This document shows positions 8,444-16,802 of a stretch of DNA of 64,000 nucleotides, one piece after another (within the stretch, counting starts at the first letter, position 1; each line of letters starts with the position of its first letter). A model generated the notes under the pieces. It was not told where the DNA came from. It saw only the letters and a program-made list of their open reading frames with translations, and made no database searches. A program made the translations under genes and the position numbers. The DNA is taken from the NCBI RefSeq assembly GCF_002043095.1, contig NZ_MVOC01000048.1:1-64000 (forward strand), in the 5' to 3' direction. Source of the stretch: Mycobacterium sp. AT1 (GTDB taxonomy: Bacteria > Actinomycetota > Actinomycetes > Mycobacteriales > Mycobacteriaceae).

Positions 8444-9202
8444 GTGGCGGAATCCAAGCTGACCATCGCGGGCCGTAGCTTCGGCTCGCGGCTGATTCTC
8501 GGCACTGGCGGGGCCGCCAACCTCGCAGTGCTCGAGGATGCGCTCGTCGCCTCTGGGACCGAGCTGACAACGGTGGCGATGCGCCGGGTGGACGCCGAAG
8601 GGGGCACCGGGGTGCTCGACCTGCTGAACCGGTTGGGCATCACCCCGTTGCCCAACACCGCCGGTTGTCGAGGGGCGGCCGAAGCGGTGTTGACGGCCCA
8701 GCTGGCCCGCGAAGCGCTTGGCACCGAGTGGGTCAAGCTCGAGGTCATCGCCGACGAGCGGACACTGCTGCCCGACGGCATCGAATTGGTCAGGGCCGCA
8801 GAGCAACTGGTCGACGACGGCTTCGTAGTGCTGGCCTACACCAATGACGACCCGGTGCTGGCGCGACGGCTCGAAGACATCGGGTGTGCGGCGGTGATGC
8901 CGCTGGGGTCGCCGATCGGGACGGGCCTCGGCATCGCGAATCCCCACAACATCGAGATGATCGTCGAGCGGGCGAACGTGCCCGTCGTCCTCGACGCGGG
9001 GATCGGCACCGCAAGCGACGCCGCGCAGGCGATGGAACTCGGATGCGACGCGGTGCTTTTGGCGACCGCCGTCACCAGGGCCGCCGACCCACCCATGATG
9101 GCGGCGGCGATGGCGTCTGCGGTCACGGCGGGCCGGCTCGCGCGCCAGGCCGGTCGAATACCGAAGCGGTTCTGGGCGCAAGCGTCGAGCCCCGCCAACT
9201 GA
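8444..9202 (+). CDS. thiG: Thiazole synthase ThiG
   Basis: A 252-residue TIM barrel that condenses deoxyxylulose phosphate, dehydroglycine and ThiS thiocarboxylate. Seen: SRLILGTGG-like start, PNTAGCRGAAEAV, the Schiff-base lysine in WVKLEVI, MPLGSPIGTGLGI and VVLDAGIGTASDAA phosphate loops. The GTG at 8444 was preferred over GTG 8426 because it gives VAESKL, aligning with the MAESKL start of the M. tuberculosis protein as I recall it; 8426 would add six residues and overlap thiS by 8 nt. The TGA shares one base with the next gene's ATG. Confidence 0.95.
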   Translation: MAESKLTIAGRSFGSRLILGTGGAANLAVLEDALVASGTELTTVAMRRVDAEGGTGVLDLLNRLGITPLPNTAGCRGAAEAVLTAQLAREALGTEWVKLEVIADERTLLPDGIELVRAAEQLVDDGFVVLAYTNDDPVLARRLEDIGCAAVMPLGSPIGTGLGIANPHNIEMIVERANVPVVLDAGIGTASDAAQAMELGCDAVLLATAVTRAADPPMMAAAMASAVTAGRLARQAGRIPKRFWAQASSPAN

Positions 9203-9978
9203 TGCCGGTGGGCAACCGCTACGTGGCGCTCGGGTCGTCGATGGCGGCGGGCCCGGGGATCAAGCCGAAGGCGGCGGGCGCGCCCATGGGTTCGGGCCGG
9301 TCGGCGGTCAACTACCCGCACCTCGTCGCGGCGCGGCTGTCCTACGATCTCGTCGACGTGACGTTCTCGGGCGCCACCACGGCCAATGTGCTTTCCGAGC
9401 GTCAACGCGGCGCGCCGCCGCAGATCGAGGCGCTCGACGGCACCGAGAGTCTGGTGACCATCACCATCGGCGGCAACGACGCAGGTTACGTCCCCCTGCT
9501 CTACGCCGCGGGCCTACCGCGCTGGACCCGGTCTCTTCCTGTTCTGGGTCGGATCGTCCGCGGTCAACTAGACGGCGGCGCGCGTGATGCGGCGCTGGCC
9601 GCGGTCGGGAACTCGCTGACGGCCGTCGGCGCGGAGGTGCGGCGCCGTGCACCGTCGGCTCGGGTTCTGTTCGTCGACTACCTGACTCTGTTGCCGCCGA
9701 AGGGGATTCCCGCACCTCCGCTGTCAGAGGAAGACGCCGAGACGGGTCGTCGAATCGCCGACGCTCTGGAGCGCCTCACCGCGGAGGCCGCCGCGGCGAC
9801 GGGCTGCGAACTGGTGCGGGCAGCCGCCGCGAGCCGTGACCATCACCCGTGGTCGGCCGATCCGTGGACGACGAGGTTCGGGGTTCCGCTGCCGGGGCGG
9901 GCGGCTCCGCTGCACCCCAACGCCGCCGGAATGCGCGCGGTGGCCGATCTGATTTGCGTGAAGTATCACCGATCGTGA
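9202..9978 (+). CDS. SGNH/GDSL-family hydrolase coupled to thiG
   Basis: A 258-residue SGNH hydrolase. Block I is YVALGSSMAAG (Gly-Ser-Ser, not Gly-Asp-Ser, with the nucleophile Ser in place), the oxyanion Asn is in TIGGNDAGYV, and the Asp-x-x-His equivalent lies in LHPNAAGM. No clear signal peptide, so it is probably cytoplasmic. The substrate is unknown; family members cleave esters of lipids, sugars or acyl-carriers. TGATG overlap with thiG puts it under the thiO riboswitch, suggesting a thiamine-linked or merely co-expressed role. Confidence 0.75.
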   Translation: MPVGNRYVALGSSMAAGPGIKPKAAGAPMGSGRSAVNYPHLVAARLSYDLVDVTFSGATTANVLSERQRGAPPQIEALDGTESLVTITIGGNDAGYVPLLYAAGLPRWTRSLPVLGRIVRGQLDGGARDAALAAVGNSLTAVGAEVRRRAPSARVLFVDYLTLLPPKGIPAPPLSEEDAETGRRIADALERLTAEAAAATGCELVRAAAASRDHHPWSADPWTTRFGVPLPGRAAPLHPNAAGMRAVADLICVKYHRS

Positions 9979-9988
9979 TGATGGCGGG

Positions 9989-10480
9989 ATGACCGTGTGG
10001 TTGTCGCCGTCGCAAGGGCGAACGTGGTTGAACTACATGAGCGTCTACCACCGGTTGGAATACGAGATGAACCGGCACCTGCAGGCCGAGTGCGGACTCT
10101 CGCTCGCCGACTACACGGTGATGAACGCGCTCTCCGCCGCGCAGGGGCGCCGGACGAGGCTCTCCCAGTTGGCAATCACCATCGGCTGGGAGCGCAGCCG
10201 GCTGTCGCATCACCTGCAGCGGATGGCGAGCCGCGGCCTGGTCGACCGGGTGCAGTCCGAAACCGACGGCCGGGCGACCGACGCCGTGCTGACCGACGCC
10301 GGGCTCAAGACGTTGCGGGTGGCGGCGCCAAAGCACGTCGCCTGGGTGCGCACGTTGTTCTTCTCCGACCTCCACGACGACCAGGTCGAGGAGATGGGTG
10401 ATCTCCTCGACCTGGTCTATCGAACGATCCTGCGCGAAGGCACGCTGCCGACGCCCGAGTGGCCCCCCGCGCCTGAGTGA
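9989..10480 (+). CDS. MarR-family transcriptional regulator
   Basis: A 163-residue winged-helix regulator. The MarR core is clear: dimerisation helices with YEMNRHLQAECGLSLADYTVM, recognition region RLSQLAITIGWERSRLSHHLQRM and wing DRVQSETDGRATDAVLT. It starts 10 nt after the SGNH gene in the same direction, so it could be read from the thi operon. The nearest likely target is the convergent SDR gene. Ligand unknown. Confidence 0.88.
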   Translation: MTVWLSPSQGRTWLNYMSVYHRLEYEMNRHLQAECGLSLADYTVMNALSAAQGRRTRLSQLAITIGWERSRLSHHLQRMASRGLVDRVQSETDGRATDAVLTDAGLKTLRVAAPKHVAWVRTLFFSDLHDDQVEEMGDLLDLVYRTILREGTLPTPEWPPAPE

Positions 10481-10496
10481 CTCGCGTCTGGACGAC

Positions 10497-11243
10497 TTAG
10501 GTCTGCACCTCGCCGCCGTCGACGAACATCTCGCTGCCCGTCATGAAGCTGCTGGCAGGCGAGGCGAGGAACACCACCGCCGCGCCGATCTCGTTGGGCT
10601 GCCCGATGCGTCCGAGCGTCACGTCGGCGGTCAGATTCTTCAGCAGTTCCTTCTCGCCGCCGGCCGGGGCGAGGCCGACGAGTCCCGGGGTCTCCACCGG
10701 ACCGGGCACCAGGGTGTTGACCCGGATGCCGCGCGGTGCCAGCTCGGCGGCCCAGGTGCGACCGAACGAGCGGACGGCGGCCTTGGACGCGGCGTAGACG
10801 CCGAAGGAGGGGATGCCCCGTGACGCCGACGTCGAGCCCGACAGGATGACCGAGGCGCCGTCGTTCAGCAGGGGCAGCACCTTCTGCACGGTGAACATCG
10901 TGCCGGCGACGTTGCGGTTGAAGGTGTCGAGGTAGTGCTCGACGGTCACCTCTTCGAGGGTGGCGAACTCGCCGCCGCCCGCGTTGGTGAACACCGCGTC
11001 GAGACCGCCGCCGTGGGCGGTGATCGCGTCGACGATGGCGTCCAGCTGGGCCGGGTCGCTGACGTCGCTGCGGATGCCGGTTGCCGACGACCCGATCGAC
11101 GCCACCGCCGCGTCGATGGTGTCTTGATTGCGACCGGTCAGGAAGACATGTGCTCCCGCCTCGGCCAGCGCAACTGCGGACGCGAGGCCGATGCCTGCGG
11201 TGCCGCCGGTGACGAGGGCGTTCTTCCCGTCCATTGATCCCAT
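10497..11243 (-). CDS. Short-chain dehydrogenase/reductase
   Basis: A 248-residue classical SDR. The NAD(P) motif is TGGTAGIG near residue 12, the structural motif NAGG, the catalytic Ser in ILSGSTS, and YAASKAAV supplies the catalytic Tyr and Lys. The C-terminal FVDGG block is typical. The ATG at 11243 was chosen over an in-frame start 16 codons upstream because AGGAGGA lies 6 nt before it. Substrate unknown. Confidence 0.88.
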   Translation of the reverse strand: MGSMDGKNALVTGGTAGIGLASAVALAEAGAHVFLTGRNQDTIDAAVASIGSSATGIRSDVSDPAQLDAIVDAITAHGGGLDAVFTNAGGGEFATLEEVTVEHYLDTFNRNVAGTMFTVQKVLPLLNDGASVILSGSTSASRGIPSFGVYAASKAAVRSFGRTWAAELAPRGIRVNTLVPGPVETPGLVGLAPAGGEKELLKNLTADVTLGRIGQPNEIGAAVVFLASPASSFMTGSEMFVDGGEVQT

Positions 11244-11360
11244 GTCTGCTCCTCCTGGGGTGCCTCGGTGTAGGTTCGAGGGTGCGCGCATTTGCGTGAC
11301 ATGTCAATCAACTGGCATGGCGTCGGAGGTATTCCGCCAAGCGTGACTAACGTTGGGGCG

Positions 11361-12848
11361 ATGCGGCGGAGATCACGGACGGTAGGGGCTGCCTTGACGG
11401 CGGCGGTGTTGGCGGCGGGTGTCGCCGGATGTGGCAAGGAGGCCGCCGAGCCGGCGGCGACCTCGCCGTCTGACTTCGCGATCGCACTGAAGGACCGCGT
11501 CTCGACCGACGCGATGATGGCGCACCTCAAGAAGCTGCAGGACATCGCCGATGCCAACGGCGGGAACCGGGCGCTCGGCTCACCCGGTTACGACGCCAGC
11601 GTCGACTACGTCGTCCAGACGTTGCGGGACAAGGGCTTCGACGTGCAGACCGATGACTTCGAGGTCCGCATTCCGTTCGCCGACGAACCCGTCGTGACCG
11701 TCGGCGGACAACGGATCAAGGCCGCACCACTCATGTACACGGCCGGCACGCCGAAGGGCGGGGTCGCGGGACGCCTGGTGCCCGCCCGCACCGGGCCACG
11801 GCCGGGATGCAAGGCGTCGGACTATGACGGGCTCGACGTCGCGGGTGCCGTCGTCCTCGTCGACCGCGGCGCGTGTCCGTTCGGTGACAAACAGGTCGTC
11901 GCCGCCGAACGTGGCGCGGTCGCCGTAATCGTGGCGAACAACGAGGGCGGAGACGACATCGGTGGCGGCACCCTGGGGGAGGGCACCGAGGTGAAGATCC
12001 CCGCCGTCAGCATCTCCAAGGATGACGGAGCGCGCCTGCGCGACGAACCCGCCGAGACGACGATCGCCGTCAACGCGGGCGTTCGCGTCGACCACACCCG
12101 CAACGTGATCGCGCAGACCAAGACAGGGGCGACCGACAACGTCGTCATGGCGGGCGCCCATCTCGACAGCGTGCGAGAGGGGCCCGGCATCAACGACAAC
12201 GGGTCCGGTGTGGCCGCCGTACTGGAAACCGCTGTGCAACTTGGTAGTTCGCCCGACATCAAGAACGCCGTGCGATTCGGGTTCTGGGCGGCCGAGGAGG
12301 AGGGCCTGGTCGGGTCCACCGAGTACGTCAAGACCCTCGACGTCGAGGCGCTCAAGGACATCGCGCTCTACCTCAACTTCGACATGCTGGCCTCACCGAA
12401 CCCCGGATACTTCACCTACGACGGCGATCAGTCGGCGCCACCCACTCCCGACGTGCCGCGGGTCCCCGAGGGATCGGCGGGCATCGAACGCCTGTTGTCC
12501 GCCTATCTGAATGACGCGGGTAAGGAACCGCGCGACACCAGCTTCGACGGGCGCTCCGACTACGACGGCTTCACGCAGGCGGGCATCCCGGCGGGTGGGC
12601 TGTTCTCCGGCGCGGAGGACAAGATGACTGCCGACGAAGCAAAGCTCTGGGGCGGTGCGGCCGATCAACCGTTCGACCCGAACTATCACGAGAGTTCGGA
12701 CACCTACGCCCATCTCGACCGCACCGCGCTCGACATTCAGGGCAAGGGCGTCGCATACGCCATCGGCGTCTACGCCAAGGACGACGGCGGGCGCAACGGC
12801 GTCCCCGCCCGCGACGACCGCACCCGTCACGTGGTGTCGGAGTCGTGA
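11361..12848 (+). CDS. lpqL: M28-family lipoprotein aminopeptidase LpqL (active-type copy)
   Basis: A 495-residue exported lipoprotein (lipobox AGVAGC) with a protease-associated domain (about residues 120-230) inserted before an M28 zinc aminopeptidase domain. All expected metal and catalytic residues are visible: His267 in GAHLDS, Asp279 in GINDNGSG, Glu312-Glu313 in WAAEEEGL, Asp341 in NFDML and His443 in NYHESSDT. Orthologue of Rv0418. The ATG at 11361 was chosen because the signal peptide begins MRRRSR; upstream in-frame TTG/ATG codons add non-signal residues. The stop overlaps the paralogue's GTG. Confidence 0.92.
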   Translation: MRRRSRTVGAALTAAVLAAGVAGCGKEAAEPAATSPSDFAIALKDRVSTDAMMAHLKKLQDIADANGGNRALGSPGYDASVDYVVQTLRDKGFDVQTDDFEVRIPFADEPVVTVGGQRIKAAPLMYTAGTPKGGVAGRLVPARTGPRPGCKASDYDGLDVAGAVVLVDRGACPFGDKQVVAAERGAVAVIVANNEGGDDIGGGTLGEGTEVKIPAVSISKDDGARLRDEPAETTIAVNAGVRVDHTRNVIAQTKTGATDNVVMAGAHLDSVREGPGINDNGSGVAAVLETAVQLGSSPDIKNAVRFGFWAAEEEGLVGSTEYVKTLDVEALKDIALYLNFDMLASPNPGYFTYDGDQSAPPTPDVPRVPEGSAGIERLLSAYLNDAGKEPRDTSFDGRSDYDGFTQAGIPAGGLFSGAEDKMTADEAKLWGGAADQPFDPNYHESSDTYAHLDRTALDIQGKGVAYAIGVYAKDDGGRNGVPARDDRTRHVVSES

Positions 12849-14281
12849 AGTCGGTACTGATCGCGGCATGCCTGATGTTGGTGGCCGGCTGCTCGTCGCA
12901 GACATCACCCCCTGCACCCGCGGCTCTCTCCGCCCGCGAGCTCGCTGACAAGGTGACCGCCGACGGCATGTACGCACACCTCGAGAAGCTGTCGGACATC
13001 GCCGCCGCCAACGGCAACAGCAGGGCCGACGGGACGCCCGGCTTCGACGCGAGCGTCGACTACGTTGCCAAGATGCTGCGCGACAAGGGTTTCGACGTCG
13101 AAACGCCGGAGTTCGACCGGCTCGCGATGTCGTCACCGGGGCGGCCGTCCCTCGTCGTCTCGGGCCGTAGCTTCTCGGTAACCCAGGCGTCGCCGTTGGT
13201 GACCACTGCGCCGGGCGGACTCAGTGCCGTCACCCTGCGGCCGGAGAAGTCGTCCGGCTGTACCGCTGCCGCATACGGGTCGGTCAACGTTCGCGGTGCA
13301 CTCGCGATCGTCGACGACAAGGACTGCTCGGTGGTCGACAAGCAGAACGCGGCCGTTGGCCGGGGAGCGGTCGGCGTGCTCGTCGTGAGCGATCCCGACG
13401 AAAATGGCAGTCCGGCAGGCTTGTTCACGCCGGGGTACTACCAGCAGCTCACGTCGCCGGTCGCGGTGATCGACGAGACCGCCGACGCGGCGCTGCGCCG
13501 CACCACCGCGGACGTTCGGCTCACCCTCAACGCCAAGAACGCGGTCGTGAAGTCGCGAAGCGTGGTGGCGCAGACCAAGACCGGTGATCCGCACAACGTC
13601 GTCGTGGCGGGAGCGCATCTCGACTCGGCGCTGGACAGTCCGGGCCTCAACGACAACGGGTCTGGTGTCGCCGCGGTACTGGAAACCGCAGTGCAACTGG
13701 GTGGTTCGCCGACGGTCACCAACGCCGTGCGGTTCGTCTTCTGGGGCGCCCAGCAAACCGGACTTCAGGGTTCGACCAAGTACGTGGCGGGCCTTGGCGA
13801 CGCCGGGTTGAACGACGTCGCAATGTATCTCGACTTCGACCTGCTCGGTTCCACCAATGCGGGCTACTTCACCCTCGACGGCGACCAGTCGGGCCAACCC
13901 AACCCCGACGTCCCGGCCGCGCGGGTGCCCGCCGGATCGGCCGGGGTCGAACGGACGCTGGCCGGATACCTCAACCTCGCCGGGGTGCGGCCAGCCGATC
14001 TCCCGCTGGGTCTGGCCAGCGACTACAGCGCGTTCCTGCGCGCCGGAATACCCATCGGCGGCATCACCACCGGCTCATCGCAGCGCAAGACCGCGACGCA
14101 AGCCAGGCTGTGGGGTGGCCGCGCCGGGGTAGCCTTCGACCCCAACTATCAACGGCGCAGCGACACCATTGCCAACGTCGACAGGGCCACCCTGACCATC
14201 ACCGGTCCCGCGGTGGCCTTCGCCGTCGGTACCTACGCGCAGTCGACCGAGGGCCCGAACGGAGTCCCGCCCCGAGGTTGA
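12845..14281 (+). CDS. LpqL paralogue with inactivated M28 site (predicted pseudopeptidase)
   Basis: A 478-residue lipoprotein (lipobox LVAGC) sharing the signal, protease-associated and M28 domain layout of the gene before it. His258 (GAHLDS), Asp270 (LNDNGSG) and Asp332 (LDFDLL) are kept, but the catalytic and zinc glutamates are both glutamine (Gln303-Gln304, codons CAG CAA at 13751-13756) and the last zinc histidine is Gln436 (NYQRRSDT). It starts with GTG overlapping the upstream stop (GTGA), so both are made together. Likely a tandem duplicate turned binding protein. Confidence 0.88.
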   Translation: MKSVLIAACLMLVAGCSSQTSPPAPAALSARELADKVTADGMYAHLEKLSDIAAANGNSRADGTPGFDASVDYVAKMLRDKGFDVETPEFDRLAMSSPGRPSLVVSGRSFSVTQASPLVTTAPGGLSAVTLRPEKSSGCTAAAYGSVNVRGALAIVDDKDCSVVDKQNAAVGRGAVGVLVVSDPDENGSPAGLFTPGYYQQLTSPVAVIDETADAALRRTTADVRLTLNAKNAVVKSRSVVAQTKTGDPHNVVVAGAHLDSALDSPGLNDNGSGVAAVLETAVQLGGSPTVTNAVRFVFWGAQQTGLQGSTKYVAGLGDAGLNDVAMYLDFDLLGSTNAGYFTLDGDQSGQPNPDVPAARVPAGSAGVERTLAGYLNLAGVRPADLPLGLASDYSAFLRAGIPIGGITTGSSQRKTATQARLWGGRAGVAFDPNYQRRSDTIANVDRATLTITGPAVAFAVGTYAQSTEGPNGVPPRG

Positions 14282-14353
14282 CAGCAGACGGTACGCCCAT
14301 CCCCAACCGTGTCTCAGCGGATCTCACAGCTGGCGTGCGTAGGAATGTCGTTC

Positions 14354-14740
14354 GTGACCAAAACTTCTCGACGCCTGAGCGCGACGGTTGGACTGGCGGC
14401 TGCGGTCGCCATGGGTGCGCTGACCGTGGCCTGCGGGTCCACCGGCACCACCTCTCCGTCGACCACCGCAACCACCACGACCAGCACCACCCCGACTACC
14501 ACCAGCACGACACATCGACAACATTCGTCGAGCGGTAGCAACGACGGTGGTGGCGGCGCTCAAGCCCCCGCCACGGTGACCAACACCGAGACCGACACCC
14601 AGACGGTGACCCCGACGGTGAGCACGTCCGTCGAGACCGACACCCAGACCTCGACTCAAACCTCGACTCAGACGGTGACGGTCACGCCGACGCGTCAGCA
14701 GCGTGACTTCGGCCCTGGTACGAACGGGCAACACGGGTGA
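14354..14740 (+). CDS. Thr/Ser-rich putative lipoprotein
   Basis: A 128-residue protein with a signal peptide (MTKTSRRLSATVG onward) and lipobox LTVAC, then a low-complexity Thr/Ser tail with runs such as TTTTSTTPTTTST and repeated ETDTQT/STQTSTQT units. It has no recognisable domain; such tails often act as glycosylated cell-wall spacers. GTG 14354 was preferred over ATG 14345 because GTAGGA ends 9 nt before it. The last 59 nt overlap the convergent Rieske gene, which is unusually long for two real genes, so the true 3' end deserves caution. Confidence 0.6.
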   Translation: MTKTSRRLSATVGLAAAVAMGALTVACGSTGTTSPSTTATTTTSTTPTTTSTTHRQHSSSGSNDGGGGAQAPATVTNTETDTQTVTPTVSTSVETDTQTSTQTSTQTVTVTPTRQQRDFGPGTNGQHG

Positions 14741-15875
14741 CGAACTGGTAGACGCCGTCCTCGTCGGGAGCCAGCGGGCCCGGCCTGGCATGCGGTGAGC
14801 TCAGACCGCGTTGGACGGACTCGCATGCCGCCCAGTCCTGTCGGTTGGTCAGATCCCAGAAGTCCACGGCATAGGACGGATCGAAACCCTCTTGGGCCGC
14901 AACGTCCTTCGGGAAGGCCCACGCGCATTCGACGTGGGTGCGGTCGGCCGCGAGTGGGGTCATCAGGTGCGTCATGACGTAGTCGGGGTGCAGGCTGACG
15001 AGGAGGTTCGGGAAGCCGACCAGGTACATCACGGTGCTCAGCTCGTGTTCGGACAGCCCCTTGATCGCCACGCCACCGCTCTTGCCGGTGAACGACATCG
15101 TCTCGGCGCCTTCGATCATCGACATCCAGCCGCCCATCCACGAACCCTCGAAGTGCAGGTTCTCCCCGCTGGTGGGCGGGCTGATCTTGGAGAGCTCGGG
15201 GTGAATGGTCGAGCAGTGGTAGCACTCCTGGTAGTTCTCGGCGATGACCTTCCAGTTGGTGGCCAGCTCGTAGGAGTGGCGGGCGACGATCACCAGATCC
15301 TCGGGCCGGTAGCCGCTCACCACGTCTTCGAGGCCGGCGACGTGGTCGGTGAATTCGACGTCGGTACCGCTGGCGTCGACGAACAACCAGCCGTGCCAGT
15401 CGACCAGCCGCAGTTCGGTCAGGCCGAACTCGCCGTGGTTGAAGCTGTCGTCGAATCCCGGTGCGCTGCGCAGACTCCCGTCGAGTCGGTACGACCAGGA
15501 GTGGTAGGGGCACACGATGCCGCGCCGCTTCGCAGTGGTGCCGCACGCGAGTAGCTCGTGGCCGCGGTGGCGGCACGTGTTGGCGAAGGCGCGGATCACG
15601 CCGTCGTCGCCGCTTACCAACAGCATTCCGTCGGCACCGGAGCCGATGGCCCGCTGCGAACCCGTGCCCGCCATGTCGGCGGCGTGGCCGACGCACTTCC
15701 AGCCGGAGAAGACGTTGCGCTGCTCCCACTCGAAGACCGCCGGGTCGACGTACGCCTCGCGGGGCAGCATGCGGGAGGCGCCGAACGGGGCCAGGCTCGC
15801 GGCGAGATCGTCGGCCGGAACGGGTGCCGGGTCCGGACGCGAGGAGGAAGAATTGCTCAAGTGCTGTTTGAACAT
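14682..15875 (-). CDS. Rieske non-haem iron oxygenase, alpha subunit (choline/betaine monooxygenase-like)
   Basis: A 397-residue oxygenase. The Rieske 2Fe-2S ligands are CRH followed by CPYH (about residues 100-125); the mononuclear iron site is in ENYQECYHCSTIHPEL. This sequence style is that of the quaternary-amine group (choline, glycine-betaine or stachydrine oxygenases) rather than aromatic dioxygenases, but the substrate is not settled. No reductase or ferredoxin partner lies nearby. A TATCCT -10 hexamer ends 6 nt before the ATG, so the mRNA may be leaderless; a degenerate copy of the local TetR operator covers the start. Confidence 0.85.
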   Translation of the reverse strand: MFKQHLSNSSSSRPDPAPVPADDLAASLAPFGASRMLPREAYVDPAVFEWEQRNVFSGWKCVGHAADMAGTGSQRAIGSGADGMLLVSGDDGVIRAFANTCRHRGHELLACGTTAKRRGIVCPYHSWSYRLDGSLRSAPGFDDSFNHGEFGLTELRLVDWHGWLFVDASGTDVEFTDHVAGLEDVVSGYRPEDLVIVARHSYELATNWKVIAENYQECYHCSTIHPELSKISPPTSGENLHFEGSWMGGWMSMIEGAETMSFTGKSGGVAIKGLSEHELSTVMYLVGFPNLLVSLHPDYVMTHLMTPLAADRTHVECAWAFPKDVAAQEGFDPSYAVDFWDLTNRQDWAACESVQRGLSSPHARPGPLAPDEDGVYQFVTRVARSYQGRSHAADASA

Positions 15876-15881
15876 ACAGTC
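15866..15881 (-). promoter_or_regulatory. Degenerate TetR operator at the Rieske gene start
   Basis: GTTTGA-ACAT-ACAGTC (plus strand) matches the GACTGA-N4-TCAGTC sites found further along at 9 of 12 arm positions with the same 4-nt spacer. It covers the ATG at 15873-15875 and lies just after a TATCCT -10. Weakest of the set; it could be chance. Confidence 0.35.
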
Positions 15882-15920
15882 AGGATAGTCCGTGGACGCC
15901 CCCCGCGCGAGGGGCCGGGC

Positions 15921-16802
15921 TCAGGCCTCGCCGGCGAACGCGGCGAGACCCCGGTCGGCTCCCGTGGCGTCGCCGCGCGTCATCCGGCGGTACACCAGAT
16001 ACCCGACGACGACGGCGGCCAGCGCGGCAAGGAGCAGCAGGGTGGCCAGCGCGTTGAGCGCAGGCGTCGGAGCGGCTCGCGCGGTGTTGTAGATCTTCAC
16101 CGAGACCGGTTCGGTCGAGGATCCCGCCGACAGATAGCGCACCAGCACGAAGTCGTCGATGACGTCGGCGAAGACCAGCACGGTGCTCGCGAAGATGGCC
16201 GGCATCAGCATCGGCATCGTGACCCGCCACAGTGACCCGAGCGGGGAGGCGCCGAGATCCGTTGCCGCCTCTTCGTATTGCTTGCCGATGGTCGCCAGGC
16301 GGGCCCGCACCAGGACCGCGGGATAGGCCACCTGATAGGTCACCAGGCCGACCACCTGTGCCGAGGTGCCGAGGCCGATCGGCAGCGCCAGGTTCGTCAT
16401 CACGAACAGCAGCGCGACGGCCAGCAGCACCTCGGGGATGACGAAGGAGATCAGCATCAGCACGTTCGCCCCGGACGGCAGCCTGCCGCGCCAGCGGTCG
16501 ACGCCGATCGCGAAGAGAACGCCGAGCGGAACGGTGACGAGGGTGGCGATCACGCCGAGCTTCAACGTCTGCAGCAGTGCCGTGTGCAGGCTGGCGTCGT
16601 GCCAGACCGACCGGGTCGGGTCGCCCCAGTACCACCGGAACGAGAACCCCTGCCAGTTGGTCCGCGACCTGCCGTCGTTGAAGGAGAACATCACGGCGAT
16701 CAGCACCGGGAGCAGCGACCACACCAGGTAGAAGACGGTGATGGCGGCGAGAATGCGGGGGCGGCGCCAGGGATCGCGAAACCAGCTGACCGGGCCCCTC
16801 AC
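15921..16802 (-). CDS. ABC transporter permease, PotC type
   Basis: A 293-residue membrane permease with about six helices and the inner-membrane coupling loop YEEAATDLGASPLGSLWRV (EAA motif), characteristic of spermidine/putrescine-type importers. It pairs with the PotB-like gene whose stop it overlaps by 4 nt. Substrate is probably an amine or amino-acid-like cation, inferred from the class and the neighbouring aminotransferase and amine oxygenase. Confidence 0.88.
   Translation of the reverse strand: MRGPVSWFRDPWRRPRILAAITVFYLVWSLLPVLIAVMFSFNDGRSRTNWQGFSFRWYWGDPTRSVWHDASLHTALLQTLKLGVIATLVTVPLGVLFAIGVDRWRGRLPSGANVLMLISFVIPEVLLAVALLFVMTNLALPIGLGTSAQVVGLVTYQVAYPAVLVRARLATIGKQYEEAATDLGASPLGSLWRVTMPMLMPAIFASTVLVFADVIDDFVLVRYLSAGSSTEPVSVKIYNTARAAPTPALNALATLLLLAALAAVVVGYLVYRRMTRGDATGADRGLAAFAGEA

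Noticed and set aside
7189..8781. 530-codon reverse frame across thiO-thiS-thiG
   Set aside because: Ser/Arg-rich antisense product that ignores the riboswitch and gene borders.
12845..14281. Second lipoprotein as LpqM
   Set aside because: It has the M28/protease-associated layout of LpqL and no HExxH metalloprotease motif expected for LpqM; it is an LpqL duplicate.
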